From Bin87 sp965203195 (GTDB lineage: Bacteria; Chloroflexota; Dehalococcoidia; Lucifugimonadales; UBA3495): a stretch of 64,000 nt of DNA. Made by a program: the position numbers and the translations under genes. The notes beneath the pieces were generated by a model. The model worked only from the letters and a program-made list of their open reading frames with translations. It had not been told where the DNA came from and made no database searches. The stretch covers positions 1,984,001 to 2,048,000 of the forward strand of contig OZ241860.1 in assembly GCA_965203195.1 (NCBI GenBank). The letters run 5' to 3'. This document shows positions 8,392-16,913 of the stretch, one piece after another (the stretch's first letter is position 1; every line of letters begins with the position of its first letter).

Positions 8392-9735
8392 CTAGATGAC
8401 GCCGGCCCGCGCCAGGGCCGCCAGTTCCGGCGGCGGCAGCCCCAGCAGGCCGCCGTACACCGCCGCGTTGTGTTCGCCCAGCAGCGGCGCGCGGGACAAC
8501 ACGGTGGGCGTGGCGTCCAGGGTAAAGGGGGCGCCGGCGTATTCCAGCGGCCCCGTTTCGGGGTGGTCAACCGTCGCATAAAAGCCCCGCTCCCGCTGCT
8601 GGGGGCTGTGGAACACTTCGGACGGCGTGTAGTAGGGGGCGATGGGAACGCCGTGCGCCTGCCCCTCCGCGTACAGCCAGGCGCGGGTATGCCCGGCGAA
8701 CCATTCCCGCAGCCGGCGGTTGAGTTCGGGGCCGTGGGTTGCCGGGTCGCGGAACATCTCCGGCGAGGCCCAGTCCGGGTGGCCCATAAAGGCCAGCAGG
8801 CCCTCAAACTGGCGGGGTTCCAGGGTCAGCAGCTCCACATAGCCGTCGGATGCCGGCATTACGCCGCCGACGCGGAAATAGCGCGTAAAACGGGTTTCGG
8901 TGATGCCCTCGGCCTCGTGGCGCTGGATGGGCATATAGCCTACGGACAGCTGGGCTTCCTGGGCGGAGGCGTCCACCAGCTGGCCGCGCTGTGGCCGTCC
9001 GCCGTCCGTCTCAATGCGGTCAATACTGTCACTGCCGTCACTGCCGTCACTGCTATCACTGCTATCACTGCTATCACCGCCATCAGTGCCGTCAATGCCG
9101 CCGCTGTGGTCGGCGCCCATCCGGCGATAGACGGCGGCCAGGGCGCCCACGGCGGCGGTCAGGCCGGCCTGGTAGTCGCCCATATTGCCGCCGGCCGCGA
9201 TGGGGGCGCGGTCGGGAAATGTGTCCAGCGCCAGTCCGTTGGGCAGCAGCCAGCCCTCGCCGCCGGCGTGAAAGACGGCCAGATGCCCGGCGCGGTAATC
9301 GGCATAGGGGCCGCTGCTGCCAAAGGGGGTGGCGGCGACGATGATGACATCCGGGTTGGCGGCCAGCAAGGCATCCGCGTCCAGCCCGGCGGCCACGGCG
9401 GCGGCCGGGGCGTAGTCGTGGATGACCACATCAACCCGGCCCGCCAGCCGGCGCAACAGATCTTGGCCGGCGGCGTCCGTCAGGTTGAGCGTAACCGACT
9501 GCTTGCCAGTGTTCAGGTACAGATACAGCCCGCTGCGTTCCGGGTGGGGAATGTCGTTGGGGAAGGGGCCGCGCCGGCGGACCGGGTCGCCGGCGGGGGG
9601 CGGTTCCGCCTTGATGACCGCGGCGCCCAGGGACGCCAGCAGCTTGCCGCAGTAGGGGCCGGGGATCAGCGAGGCCAGCTCCAGTATGCGGAGGCCGGAC
9701 AGGGCGCCGACAGGGGATACATCGGGAGTAGTCAT
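8392..9735 (-). CDS. CaiB/BaiF family CoA transferase
   Basis: A family III CoA transferase moves CoA between carboxylic acids through an aspartyl-CoA intermediate. The N-terminus is typical (LSGLRILELASLIPGPYCGKLL, then GAAVIKAEPP and GDPVRR), and NTGKQSVTLNL follows near residue 85. The expected catalytic aspartate lies in the segment GGNMGDYQAG. The protein is 447 residues, longer than the usual 390-410, because a low-complexity Ser/Asp/Gly insert (DSSDSSDSSDGSDGSD) lies near residues 215-250, encoded by a 9-bp DNA repeat. It falls just before QLVDASAQEAQLS, between structural elements. A GTG 12 bases upstream is an alternative start; neither has a clear ribosome-binding site. Substrate unknown, but the MaoC-like gene nearby fits a catabolic setting. 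Confidence 0.9.
   Translation of the reverse strand: MTTPDVSPVGALSGLRILELASLIPGPYCGKLLASLGAAVIKAEPPPAGDPVRRRGPFPNDIPHPERSGLYLYLNTGKQSVTLNLTDAAGQDLLRRLAGRVDVVIHDYAPAAAVAAGLDADALLAANPDVIIVAATPFGSSGPYADYRAGHLAVFHAGGEGWLLPNGLALDTFPDRAPIAAGGNMGDYQAGLTAAVGALAAVYRRMGADHSGGIDGTDGGDSSDSSDSSDGSDGSDSIDRIETDGGRPQRGQLVDASAQEAQLSVGYMPIQRHEAEGITETRFTRYFRVGGVMPASDGYVELLTLEPRQFEGLLAFMGHPDWASPEMFRDPATHGPELNRRLREWFAGHTRAWLYAEGQAHGVPIAPYYTPSEVFHSPQQRERGFYATVDHPETGPLEYAGAPFTLDATPTVLSRAPLLGEHNAAVYGGLLGLPPPELAALARAGVI
9025..9100. repeat. 9-bp simple repeat inside the CoA transferase gene
   Basis: The tract consists of ACTGCCGTC and ACTGCTATC units repeated about seven times, with degenerate units at both ends. Because the unit is 9 bp, changes in copy number keep the reading frame. 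It encodes the Ser/Asp-rich insert of the CaiB-type protein. Confidence 0.9.
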
Positions 9736-9998
9736 AATGGCGGTCACGCTTTACCAGGATCGGCACACGCTCACCCGGGAACCGCGGCAAGATGGGCGAC
9801 TTTGCCGGAGCCCGGCAGTGCGGTTTGATGCCGCAATTCCAGGTTGCCAGCGTTCAGGGCGTACACTGCTCCATCGGTGGACGGTTAGGCAGCGCCGGCA
9901 ATGTTCCCGTCCTGCGGATAATTGTCGTCGCCTGCCGAGACAAAATAGTGTTGGGGCTCTGACATCAGAATGTGAACGGCGGGCAGACGCCGGCGGCA

Positions 9999-11396
9999 TT
10001 ATACCATACGCGACTGCACCGGCTGCCCTGTATTGGGGTCAAGCATCGTCGGGATGCGGGGCATCCGATTGTCAAAGTACTCGGCGATTGACCAGAGCTG
10101 CACACGAGGATAGCTCTGGGCGCCTACGGTTATCTGCCCTTTGCCGGCGGTTTCGCGCCAGGCATTGCTGCGCGGCCCGAATTGATCCAAAGTGACAAAT
10201 ATGCCCATCGCCGCGTTGTCCCGTTCCATAGCGGTCATAAATGCGCGCACTTGGTCGATGGTAGGGCGCCCGCCTTTGACCTGGGCCAGCACCAGAGGGG
10301 AAGCGTAGTCGCTGGGCTTGACCTGCATTCGGCCGCGTCCGTCGATGCCGCCGTCGCCGACCTTGGTTTCATTGGGGGCCAGCCCCGGTATTCGGGTTAC
10401 GGCCCAAGCCTCAAAGTCCTGCGGATTGGCCTGCGCCAGACGCCGCGCGCCAGCCATATCTTGTGGTATGCCATCTACGCTGGCCTGTATTCCCAGCGGG
10501 GCCAGCCGATTTTGGGTAATGTCAACAGCGTGCGGCGATAGATCAATGCCGATCCACTGCCGATTGAGGGCGGCGGCGGCAACGATGGTAGTACCCCCGC
10601 CGCAGAAAGGATCCAACACCAAATCGCCCTCGTTGGACGAAGCGCTGATGATGCGTTTGAGCAGAGCGGCCGGCTTTTGCGTGGGGTAGCCGATGCGCTC
10701 CGGAGACCAAGTTTGCAGGGAATTGATGTCCGTCCACCAGTCCGGCATCCTGGCCCCGCGTTCCAAATCGCGCGGCTGGTTGTCAATGGAGACCCCGCCG
10801 CGGCTTTCAACCAATGCGGTTGAGGCGTCGGAATACGGAACATACAGCCGATTAAATGTAACTGCCGCGGATTTGGTGTAGCGCAGGATGACATCGTGCT
10901 TGCGGGCAAAGTCATTGGCGGGAACGCCGCCGCCGCGATAGCACCAGATGATTTCGTTGCGAAAGCGGCTGGCCCCAAACACGCAGTCCAGCAGCATTTT
11001 GATGTAGTGACTGGCGGTGGGGTCGCAGTGCAAATAGATAGTGGCCGTCTTTTTCATCAGCCGCCGCATTTCGGGCAAGCGATCCGCAAGGTAGCTCAGA
11101 TAGGCCAGCATACCGGAATCGCCCAAAAACGCGCGCAGCCCGGTAATCACCCGATGCGCCGGGTGCGCGATGGCGTTGGCGATGCGCCGGGTGCGTTCTA
11201 TTGCCGCCGCGTCCCATTTCCAGGTGTCCTGGAAAGCGCGGACCTGCGCCGGAACGCCGTTGCCTTCGCCAAAGAGGATGTTGTAGTTGGCGTTGCTGTT
11301 GAACGGCGGGTCAAGGTAGATGAGGTCAACGCTGCTGTCCGGCCACTGCCGCATCCAGTCCAGGCAGTCGCCGTAATACAGGGTTTGGGGGTTCAT
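9999..11396 (-). CDS. Beta-class DNA methyltransferase fused to an Mrr-like nuclease domain
   Basis: The 465-residue protein starts at an ATG with AGGAG 6 bases upstream. The catalytic motif DPPF (29-32) comes before the SAM motif FCGGGTT (264-270), the order of beta-class N4-cytosine/N6-adenine methylases; the recognition region lies between. After the methylase, residues about 325-420 look like an Mrr-type PD-(D/E)XK nuclease: FEAWAV, then GDGGIDG (D348, D352) and AQVKGG (K374). A methylase and a nuclease in one chain suggest a self-contained restriction-modification enzyme. The longer open frame upstream is not part of the gene: it reads through the repeat at 11414-11548 (peptide IPACAGMT). 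Two further methylases with nuclease domains lie at 31110 and 38691, but those carry HNH domains. Confidence 0.9.
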   Translation of the reverse strand: MNPQTLYYGDCLDWMRQWPDSSVDLIYLDPPFNSNANYNILFGEGNGVPAQVRAFQDTWKWDAAAIERTRRIANAIAHPAHRVITGLRAFLGDSGMLAYLSYLADRLPEMRRLMKKTATIYLHCDPTASHYIKMLLDCVFGASRFRNEIIWCYRGGGVPANDFARKHDVILRYTKSAAVTFNRLYVPYSDASTALVESRGGVSIDNQPRDLERGARMPDWWTDINSLQTWSPERIGYPTQKPAALLKRIISASSNEGDLVLDPFCGGGTTIVAAAALNRQWIGIDLSPHAVDITQNRLAPLGIQASVDGIPQDMAGARRLAQANPQDFEAWAVTRIPGLAPNETKVGDGGIDGRGRMQVKPSDYASPLVLAQVKGGRPTIDQVRAFMTAMERDNAAMGIFVTLDQFGPRSNAWRETAGKGQITVGAQSYPRVQLWSIAEYFDNRMPRIPTMLDPNTGQPVQSRMV

Positions 11397-11413
11397 GGTA
11401 TTCTCCTGATTCT

Positions 11414-11548
11414 GGTAGCGTTTTGTTGTAGGTAGTTTGATGTTCCCCGTCATTCCCGCGCAAGCCGGAATCCAGTAGCCTTGCCTGGACTCCGGCTTAT
11501 GCCGGAGAGGTGGCCGTCCGGCCAAACCACCTGAAAAGAAACGCTACC
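11414..11548. mobile_element. MITE-like palindromic element, 135 bp
   Basis: The ends are imperfect 26-bp inverted repeats: one end begins GGTAGCGTTTTGTTGTAGGT and the other, read on the opposite strand, GGTAGCGTTTCTTTTCAGGT, about 21 of 26 matching. The inside carries the common palindrome CGTCATTCCCGCG...CCGGAATCC and a second stem CTCCGGC-TTATGCCGGAG. There is no coding capacity, so it would need a transposase from elsewhere. It interrupts the retropepsin-like gene at 11549-11709. Related copies lie near 17866-17941, 22162-22232 and 37653-37765. Confidence 0.8.
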
Positions 11549-11709
11549 GTGATGATTTCGGCTTGATGACCGGGGACGACATCAAGGCCAAGCTCCGTAA
11601 TGGCTTGCGGTTGCAGGGACAACCAGGTAGCACCGGTGTCCACCAGAAACGTGATCTGACGGGACATCAATGGACCATTGATAATACCTTGCGCAAAAGT
11701 TACGCCCAT
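11549..11709 (-). pseudogene. Truncated retropepsin-like aspartic protease gene
   Basis: Fifty-odd codons from an ATG with GAGG upstream encode the front of a clan AA aspartic protease, including TFLVDTGATWLSLQPQAI with the catalytic DTGA, and stop matching the family exactly at the inverted repeat of the MITE-like element (after QAEIIT). The open frame runs on into the element for a few meaningless codons. The second half of the protease, including the hydrophobic loop, is absent, and on the other side of the element the methylase gene begins almost at once. The gene was therefore cut by insertion, perhaps with deletion of its 3' end. A six-codon echo of its start (MGVTYA) lies at 11910-11927, which suggests an older duplication. 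Confidence 0.75.
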
Positions 11710-11942
11710 ATTTTCCCTCTAATTCTGTTCCAATCGCTTGTAACGGCAGTAGTAGCGGAGCTTGCTCCGACCGGGGCTGGCAGGGCAATGAGGTCGCCGT
11801 GAGCGCGGCAGGGGCAATGCGGTTGCGGGACAGGAAAATTGCCGGGGCTGTGCCGGGTGCGACGCCTTGCTGGCGGGGGTTCTGACCGGCTGGCGATGCT
11901 GCCCCGGTCAGCATAAGTGACGCCCATAGTATTGGCCCTTTG

Positions 11943-12368
11943 CTATCCCGTCAATTGCTTGGCGTCGCCAATCGCCAACGCGAAGCGGCTGATGTCGGCA
12001 GGGCGATTGCCGGGATAGGTGGGGCGCTTGGGCGGCCTGGTGTCCAGCCCCATTCCCGAGACCGCCGCCACGGGCAAGGTCAGCCACTTTGAGTCGGGCT
12101 GAACCAGGCAGTCAAATTCCGGCGCGGCCGGCCAGCCGTTGATTGCGCCCGGCGCAACAGCGACGTCCAGCCGGAACGGGGCCAGGCTTACCAGGTGGCT
12201 GGCCAGGAACAGAACCTCTATGCCTTCCACTATGCCGGTGCGCGGATGAAACCGGGCGACTACCGAATCGCCAATTTCATCCGAATCCTGCTCCCGGTAA
12301 GGCGGGCGTATCTCAATGGTGAGAATATCGCCAATTCGGTCGTACTGAAATGTCAGGTTCGCCCCCAT
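11943..12368 (-). CDS. DUF2283-like protein, possible antitoxin
   Basis: The 141-residue protein begins with LTFQYDRIGDILTIEI and continues with RTGIVEGIEVLFLASHL, matching the pattern of DUF2283-type proteins (Y-D-x-x-x-D-x-L-x-I, then a segment on following or tracing values). The usual DUF2283 domain is 50-60 residues; the rest, with VAAVSGMGLDTRPPKRP, is an unassigned tail. A GAGAGGAG site lies 7 bases before the ATG. The start overlaps the end of the gene at 12353-12667 by 16 bases, so the two are co-translated. DUF2283 genes are commonly found beside small toxin-like genes, hence the antitoxin suggestion, which is inference only. Confidence 0.65.
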   Translation of the reverse strand: MGANLTFQYDRIGDILTIEIRPPYREQDSDEIGDSVVARFHPRTGIVEGIEVLFLASHLVSLAPFRLDVAVAPGAINGWPAAPEFDCLVQPDSKWLTLPVAAVSGMGLDTRPPKRPTYPGNRPADISRFALAIGDAKQLTG

Positions 12369-12667
12369 TCCGTTTCTCCTCTCGCTGGCCGGCGCGCGAT
12401 GCGCGCGGTGATAATCCAGTATCGTGGTCCGTCATCAATGACGACCGCGACAACTACGTACTTGCTCAAATCATCGTGCCAGCGCGTGAACAGACGAACT
12501 TTCGCGTCGCTTGGACTGATCTGTACGCGGTCAGGGGCTGTCAGAGTGAGCGCAATGCACCGGCGATGGGCAGGAAGCAAATCGGGATGCCGGTTTCTGA
12601 TATGCCCTTCCCTCTCGTCGGTAAGTTCGACCGCGCCGCCCAGGTAGGGGCATTGGAAAAGTTCCAT
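12353..12667 (-). CDS. Small toxin-like protein with an H-x-x-x-x-H-P motif
   Basis: The 104-residue protein has GGAGG 5 bases before its ATG. It contains VELTDEREGHIRNRHPDLL (residues about 13-31), then charged helices and strands ending YVVVAVVIDDGPRYWIITARI. The arrangement of a GHI-x-x-x-HP segment followed by antiparallel strands resembles small nuclease-like families (BECR-fold or DUF4258-like) that occur in toxin and phage contexts; I cannot decide which. The next gene on the same transcript is DUF2283-like and overlaps it by 16 bases, as in many toxin-antitoxin operons. No activity is proven. Confidence 0.6.
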   Translation of the reverse strand: MELFQCPYLGGAVELTDEREGHIRNRHPDLLPAHRRCIALTLTAPDRVQISPSDAKVRLFTRWHDDLSKYVVVAVVIDDGPRYWIITARIARRPARGETEWGRT

Positions 12668-12696
12668 TGCTCCCTCCGCAACCCGTCCTAATTATA

Positions 12697-13941
12697 TCAA
12701 ACCGGCAGAATGGGCGGCGCATCCTCCGGCAGCGTGGCGTCCCGCAGGGACAGGTGGCTGCCGTCGGTGAACCAGGGGTGGCGCGGGTTCCGGGAGGGCA
12801 GCAGCACCGTTGCCATCCCCGGCGCCGTAACTTCGCCCCGCTGGTTTTCGGCCCAAATGTCCACATCAACCAGTGGGCTGCCGTTATGCAGATACTTGCG
12901 GGCGACGCGACCCCGGCAGAACTGGGTATCGCCGTACACATTGAACCGGCGCACCTCCACCCGCAGCCGCTTCAGAAAGGCGTCGTCGCCCATCCAGTTC
13001 GTCATCAGCGTGCCCAGCCAGGACACCCGCTGCGGGCCGTAGTCATAGGCGCCCGGTACGCCCACCGCCTCGGCCACGGAGTCGCGCAGATGCCCGATGC
13101 CGGTGTATTCCAGCCCGCCGCCGGCTTCCGGGTTGCGGAAAAAGTGGTCGGGATGGCGCATCGCCTCGCGCAGCAGCACGCCGTGGGCGCTGCTGCGGCC
13201 GGTTCCCACCAGGAAGGCGCTGACATCCTGCAAGGACAGGGGGCCGCGCGCTACGGTGGGCAGTTCCGCGCCGACTTCCGTATCCTCCCAGTAGCGGGGC
13301 TGGCCGCCGCGGGCGGTTTCGCGCAGCACCTGCTCGTCAATGGCGGCCAGTTCCTCCGGGGTGTACTCGTGGCGTTTCGGCACGCCGGCGTACTTGCCCT
13401 GTTCCCGGGCGGCGCGGCGCTGGTGGCGGGTGCACCAGCCCACCACGCGGGCAACCACCTCATCCCGCTGGTTGGAGTAGATGGTTTCCACATACTGGAT
13501 GACCAGCCGGCCGGAGTAGGCGCTGCGCTTTTCCTGCACATCCAGCACCCGCTCCACGCAGTTGACGGCGTCGCCGGGGCGCAGGACGCGGAAAAATTCC
13601 CAGTCGTTGCCCGCGAAAAAGCCGTGCACGCCGGGCAGTCCCCAGCGGGTGCGGCCCGACCAGTGGCGCATATAGGGCGCGCAGGGGTGGCCGATGACGC
13701 TGCCGTACTTGGAATAGGCGGCATATTCCTGGTCGCGGAACAGTGGGTTGGCGTCGCCAATGCCGTTGACGAAGTTGAGCATCGTATCCAGGTTGGCCTG
13801 GCGCACGTACTGTTCGGTGCGCATTCGCACGCCGATCATCGCTTGGGCGGCGGCGATGGCCTCGTCGGAGATGCCGTCGGCCACTTCGGGCAGCGTGTCG
13901 GCGACCTGCCGGCGAGTGTCGGTGTCCTGCTGCTGGGTCAT
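12697..13941 (-). CDS. MaoC-like (double hotdog) dehydratase family protein
   Basis: The 414-residue protein has two regions resembling hotdog folds. The N-terminal half (about 45-190) contains NFVNGIGDANPLFRDQEYA and VIGHPCAPYMRHW, the layout of the MaoC N-terminal domain. The C-terminal half (about 230-400) includes VSWLGTLMTNWMGDDAFLKR and ends with a strand RGRVARKYLHNGSPLVDVDI, as in enoyl-CoA hydratase-like proteins. The usual catalytic D-x-N-P-x-H is present only as GDANPLF without the histidine, so the active site may be altered. A GAGG site lies 9 bases before the ATG. It probably hydrates or binds an unsaturated acyl-CoA; together with the CoA transferase at 8392 it suggests acid degradation. 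Confidence 0.8.
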   Translation of the reverse strand: MTQQQDTDTRRQVADTLPEVADGISDEAIAAAQAMIGVRMRTEQYVRQANLDTMLNFVNGIGDANPLFRDQEYAAYSKYGSVIGHPCAPYMRHWSGRTRWGLPGVHGFFAGNDWEFFRVLRPGDAVNCVERVLDVQEKRSAYSGRLVIQYVETIYSNQRDEVVARVVGWCTRHQRRAAREQGKYAGVPKRHEYTPEELAAIDEQVLRETARGGQPRYWEDTEVGAELPTVARGPLSLQDVSAFLVGTGRSSAHGVLLREAMRHPDHFFRNPEAGGGLEYTGIGHLRDSVAEAVGVPGAYDYGPQRVSWLGTLMTNWMGDDAFLKRLRVEVRRFNVYGDTQFCRGRVARKYLHNGSPLVDVDIWAENQRGEVTAPGMATVLLPSRNPRHPWFTDGSHLSLRDATLPEDAPPILPV

Positions 13942-14297
13942 AGGGTTATTCCTCTGGTGGGGCCGGCGCCGGCCGGGTTCGGGGATGGGCGGGCCGTCAG
14001 TATAATATAAATAGTCGGAACGATGGCGGTTCGGGCGCTGTCAGGAGCTTGCCGCCGGCCGCCGCCGTCGCAATGCCATATTCCGCAGCAGCGCCCATTG
14101 CCGGCGTTGCCAGCGCGGCGTTGCCGACACGCCCCGGGGGGCTTTGCCATCTACCGGGCCGGCAGCCTCAAAGCTGCCCGTCCCCGCAGTTAACGCCTGA
14201 CGCCGGCGACGCGACTGAACCGGCTGCGGCAATGCGGGCCGTAGCCTCAATCGCCTCCCGGTTTAATCGCCTTCCGGTCAGGCCGTATGCGCTGCGG
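13942..14297. other. Intergenic region with an AT-rich patch
   Basis: No supported gene lies here. Near 14000 there is an AT-rich stretch (AGTATAATATAAATAG) that stands out in this GC-rich DNA and, read on the minus strand, offers TATACT or TATTAT as a -10 box for the MaoC-like gene; no matching -35 was found. The rest is GC-rich without a clear hairpin. Confidence 0.4.
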
Positions 14298-15038
14298 CTA
14301 GCGCCCCGCCATCAGCCGCTCCGGCAGTTGATACCAGAACACCTTGCCGGATTCAATCGTCGCGGCGATTTCCCAATCCTGGCGGATGCCGGCGATGGCG
14401 GCCAAGGCCGGCTTTCCGGTGAAACGGGTCATATAGCCGGCGTTGCGTATGGCGCGGCGCGTATCCCGTTCGTCGACGGTGTACGATGACTCAACGGCCA
14501 CATAGACCGTTTCGCCATCCCCGTTGCGGGCTTCCATAATCAGGTCGGCCAGCAGGAAACTTTCCAGCTCGTTGTGGGATATGCCGGACAGATCCCGGCC
14601 CGTGATCAGGGCCGACAAATCCGGGCCGCTGAGATTTCCGGCGAAGGACAGCCCCATTTTAAAGGCAATGACGGGGGCTACCCGATACGCCAGGCTATCA
14701 ATTGCCAAACTGGTGAGCATTCCCATATCAACTCAACCTGCATCCGTTCCAGCCGGCGGCCAAACTGGTCCATCACAGGCAACCGCTTCCTGGACAGACA
14801 CATTGAAAGCCCGGGTCATTTCGGCAACCTGCTCCATAAGCCGAGCAACGCGTTCCGCAAGTTAGTCAGCGCGCTCCGCAATCCGGTCCACGCGCAAGGA
14901 CAGGTTGGCCACAATTTGCGGCAGTTCCCGCACTTCCCGCGTCAGCACGCGGGAGCGCACCGCCTCCAGCAGACGCGGGTTTTCGTCCAGCGTCTGCATC
15001 AGGCGTTCTACCGCGCGTATGTCGTCAATGGTAGTCAT
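14298..15038 (-). pseudogene. Decayed coiled-coil/nuclease-like gene
   Basis: Reading from an ATG at 15038, 58 codons (MTTIDDIRAVERLMQ... ending RIAERAD) give a typical coiled-coil start, then hit TAA at 14862-14864. The same frame continues sensibly (LAERVARLMEQVAEM) to about 14790; the coiled coil then goes on in a shifted frame (MDQFGRRLERMQVEL) and returns to the first frame for the last 142 codons (from 14726). That last part contains LMEARNGDGETVYVAVESSYTV, NAGYMTRFTGKPALAAIAG and VFWYQL, hallmarks of a family of coiled-coil plus PD-(D/E)XK-like proteins known mainly from cyanobacteria and Chloroflexi. One nonsense codon and two compensating shifts mean the full protein is no longer made. 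A 142-residue C-terminal piece could still be translated from 14726. Confidence 0.8.
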
Positions 15039-15063
15039 CGGCGCGCTCCAAGCGTGATGGGAT

Positions 15064-15115
15064 GTGTCCGGTTCAATCGGCGTCCGGTTCAGTTGGCGTC
15101 CGTCCGGTTCAATTA
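15064..15115. repeat. 16-bp degenerate direct repeat
   Basis: The unit TCCGGTTCAATCGGCG recurs three times with small changes (TCCGGTTCAGTTGGCG, then TCCGGTTCAATTATA), between the decayed gene and the FAD dehydrogenase. It is probably neutral, but it lies just upstream of the decayed gene's start. Confidence 0.7.
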
Positions 15116-15162
15116 TAGCAGATCGGATTGCCGCCGAACTGGACGGGGCGGGGGGATGTTCG

Positions 15163-16689
15163 CTAAATGTCTTTCAGGGCCAGCGCGTCCGCCCCCGCGC
15201 TGCTGCCGGCCAGCCTGCCGAGCACCATTCCCGCGCTCAATCCGCTGCCGCCGGGGTAGTTGTGGTAGAACAGGCCGCCCACCATTTCGCCGGCGGCATA
15301 CAGGCCGGGGATGGGATCCTGGGCGTTGGTGACCACCTGGCCCCGGTTGTTGACCTTGACGCCGCCAAAGGTAAAGGTGATGCCGGTAGTCACCGCCCAG
15401 CCGCGATAGGGGGGCGTGTCCAGGGTTTGCGCCCAGTTGGTCTTGTTGACGGCCAGGCCCTCGGTGCCGCGCCCGTCCTTGACCGTGGGGTTGTACTCAA
15501 TATCGGCGCGGACGGCGGCGTTGTATTCGGCCACGGTGCGTTCCAGCCCGTCGGGGTCAATGTCCAGCATCCGCGCCAGTTCGGCAATGGAGTTGGCTTC
15601 GGCGGTGGTAGCCTGGGGGATCCAGTATTCGTCCCGCAGCAGGTGTTTCACCTTTTCGTCGAAAATCTGGAAGGCCAGGCCCTGGGGCTGGGTCATCAGG
15701 GCGCGTCCGTAGGTGACATAAGTGTAGTTGCGGAAATCGGCGCCCTCGTCCAGGAAGCGCTCGCCGTTGACATTGACGATGAGGCCGAAGGGGTAGGAAT
15801 GTTTCTGGAACAGTTCGGTTACGGCGCGGTCGCCGAAGGCGGGGGCATTCATGTCCCAGGCCACGGCGTGGCAGGATGACCAGTGTCCGTAGGATTGGGC
15901 GCCTACGTCCAGCGCCATTCTGATGCCGTCGCCGGTGTTGTAGGGAATGCCGCGCACCTTGACGGTTTCCCAGCCGGGTCCCAGGTAGCGGCAGCGCATT
16001 TCGGCGTTGGCCTCAAAGCCCCCGGCGGCCAGGACGACGGCCCGCGCCGGGATGTCCTCAAAGCCGTCGGGGCCCTTGACCCGCAGGCCGGCGACATTGC
16101 CGCGCTGGTCCTGGATCAGGGAAACGCCCTCGGTGGCGTAGCGGACGGCCACGCCCATCTTTTCACAGACTTCAAACTGCTGGTCGGAGAGGCCCTTGCC
16201 GGCGCCCACGGCCTCCACCACCAGGCCGCCCCAGAAGCGGAACTTGTCGCCGTCGCGGAACGCCTGCCGCCCGAAGGAGAGGACGAAGCGGACGCCGTGT
16301 TCTTGCAACCACTTCATGGTGGGGTAGGACTGGCTGACCAGGATTTCGGCCAGCTCGGGGTCGGAAAGGCCGTGGGTGACCCGCATCAGGTCGTCGTAGA
16401 ACTGGTTTTCGGTGTACTGGCCGACTTCGATGGAATTGGCTTCGGTTTCCGACAGGTCGGGGATGAGACCCCTGATGTCGTCCAGTCCGTTGTAGGCGAA
16501 GCGGATGATGCCGCCGGTGAAGTAGGTGTTGCCGCCGCGGAAGTATTCGGGGGCTTTTTCGATGACCAGTACGGATTGGGTTTGCTCGCGGGCGGCGATG
16601 GCGGCGGAGAGGGCGGCGTTGCCGGCGCCCACCACGATGACATCGTAGGGATTGCCGGCAGAGGCGTTGTCGCTGGTAGCAGTAGGCAA
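15163..16689 (-). CDS. FAD-dependent dehydrogenase (TcuA/fumarate reductase flavoprotein family)
   Basis: This flavoprotein of 508 residues starts at a TTG with GAGGTG 6 bases upstream; the longer open frame has no such site. The dinucleotide-binding motif is VIVVGAGNAALSAAIAARE near residue 17, and the C-terminal FAD motif is GLYAAGEMVGGLFYHNYPGGSG, which with GGGFEANAEMR-like segments marks the tricarballylate dehydrogenase and 3-ketosteroid dehydrogenase branch of the family. There is no signal peptide or haem motif, so it is cytoplasmic. The electron acceptor and substrate are unknown; no TcuB-like partner is nearby. Members of this family are often numerous in organisms that degrade recalcitrant organic matter. 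Confidence 0.88.
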   Translation of the reverse strand: MPTATSDNASAGNPYDVIVVGAGNAALSAAIAAREQTQSVLVIEKAPEYFRGGNTYFTGGIIRFAYNGLDDIRGLIPDLSETEANSIEVGQYTENQFYDDLMRVTHGLSDPELAEILVSQSYPTMKWLQEHGVRFVLSFGRQAFRDGDKFRFWGGLVVEAVGAGKGLSDQQFEVCEKMGVAVRYATEGVSLIQDQRGNVAGLRVKGPDGFEDIPARAVVLAAGGFEANAEMRCRYLGPGWETVKVRGIPYNTGDGIRMALDVGAQSYGHWSSCHAVAWDMNAPAFGDRAVTELFQKHSYPFGLIVNVNGERFLDEGADFRNYTYVTYGRALMTQPQGLAFQIFDEKVKHLLRDEYWIPQATTAEANSIAELARMLDIDPDGLERTVAEYNAAVRADIEYNPTVKDGRGTEGLAVNKTNWAQTLDTPPYRGWAVTTGITFTFGGVKVNNRGQVVTNAQDPIPGLYAAGEMVGGLFYHNYPGGSGLSAGMVLGRLAGSSAGADALALKDI

Positions 16690-16913
16690 GGGAGGCACCT
16701 CACTGGGCAGGATGATGGCCGCGCGGCCGGGCCGGCAGCGGGGCATACGCGCTGCCGGCGCCGGCCGGGGCGGAAATTTTGCCCCCCGATGATACCATAG
16801 CAGGGGCGCGCCATTTTTTGATACCATTTGATGCCGGTACGATATTTGCCCCGGCACAAAGGGGCGCGGAACCGCCACCATTGGCGGGACGATGACAGCG
16901 TGGAGACGCCGCC

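Noticed and set aside
9025..9100. Possible CRISPR-like repeat
   Set aside because: Units are 9 bp without spacers and encode a Ser/Asp tract. No CRISPR array was found anywhere in the window; the 367-bp array at 40098-41584 consists of genes.
11397..11525. N-terminal extension of the methylase-Mrr gene (peptide with IPACAGMT)
   Set aside because: It is read-through of the MITE-like element. The AGGAG-supported ATG at 11396 fits the methylase family better.
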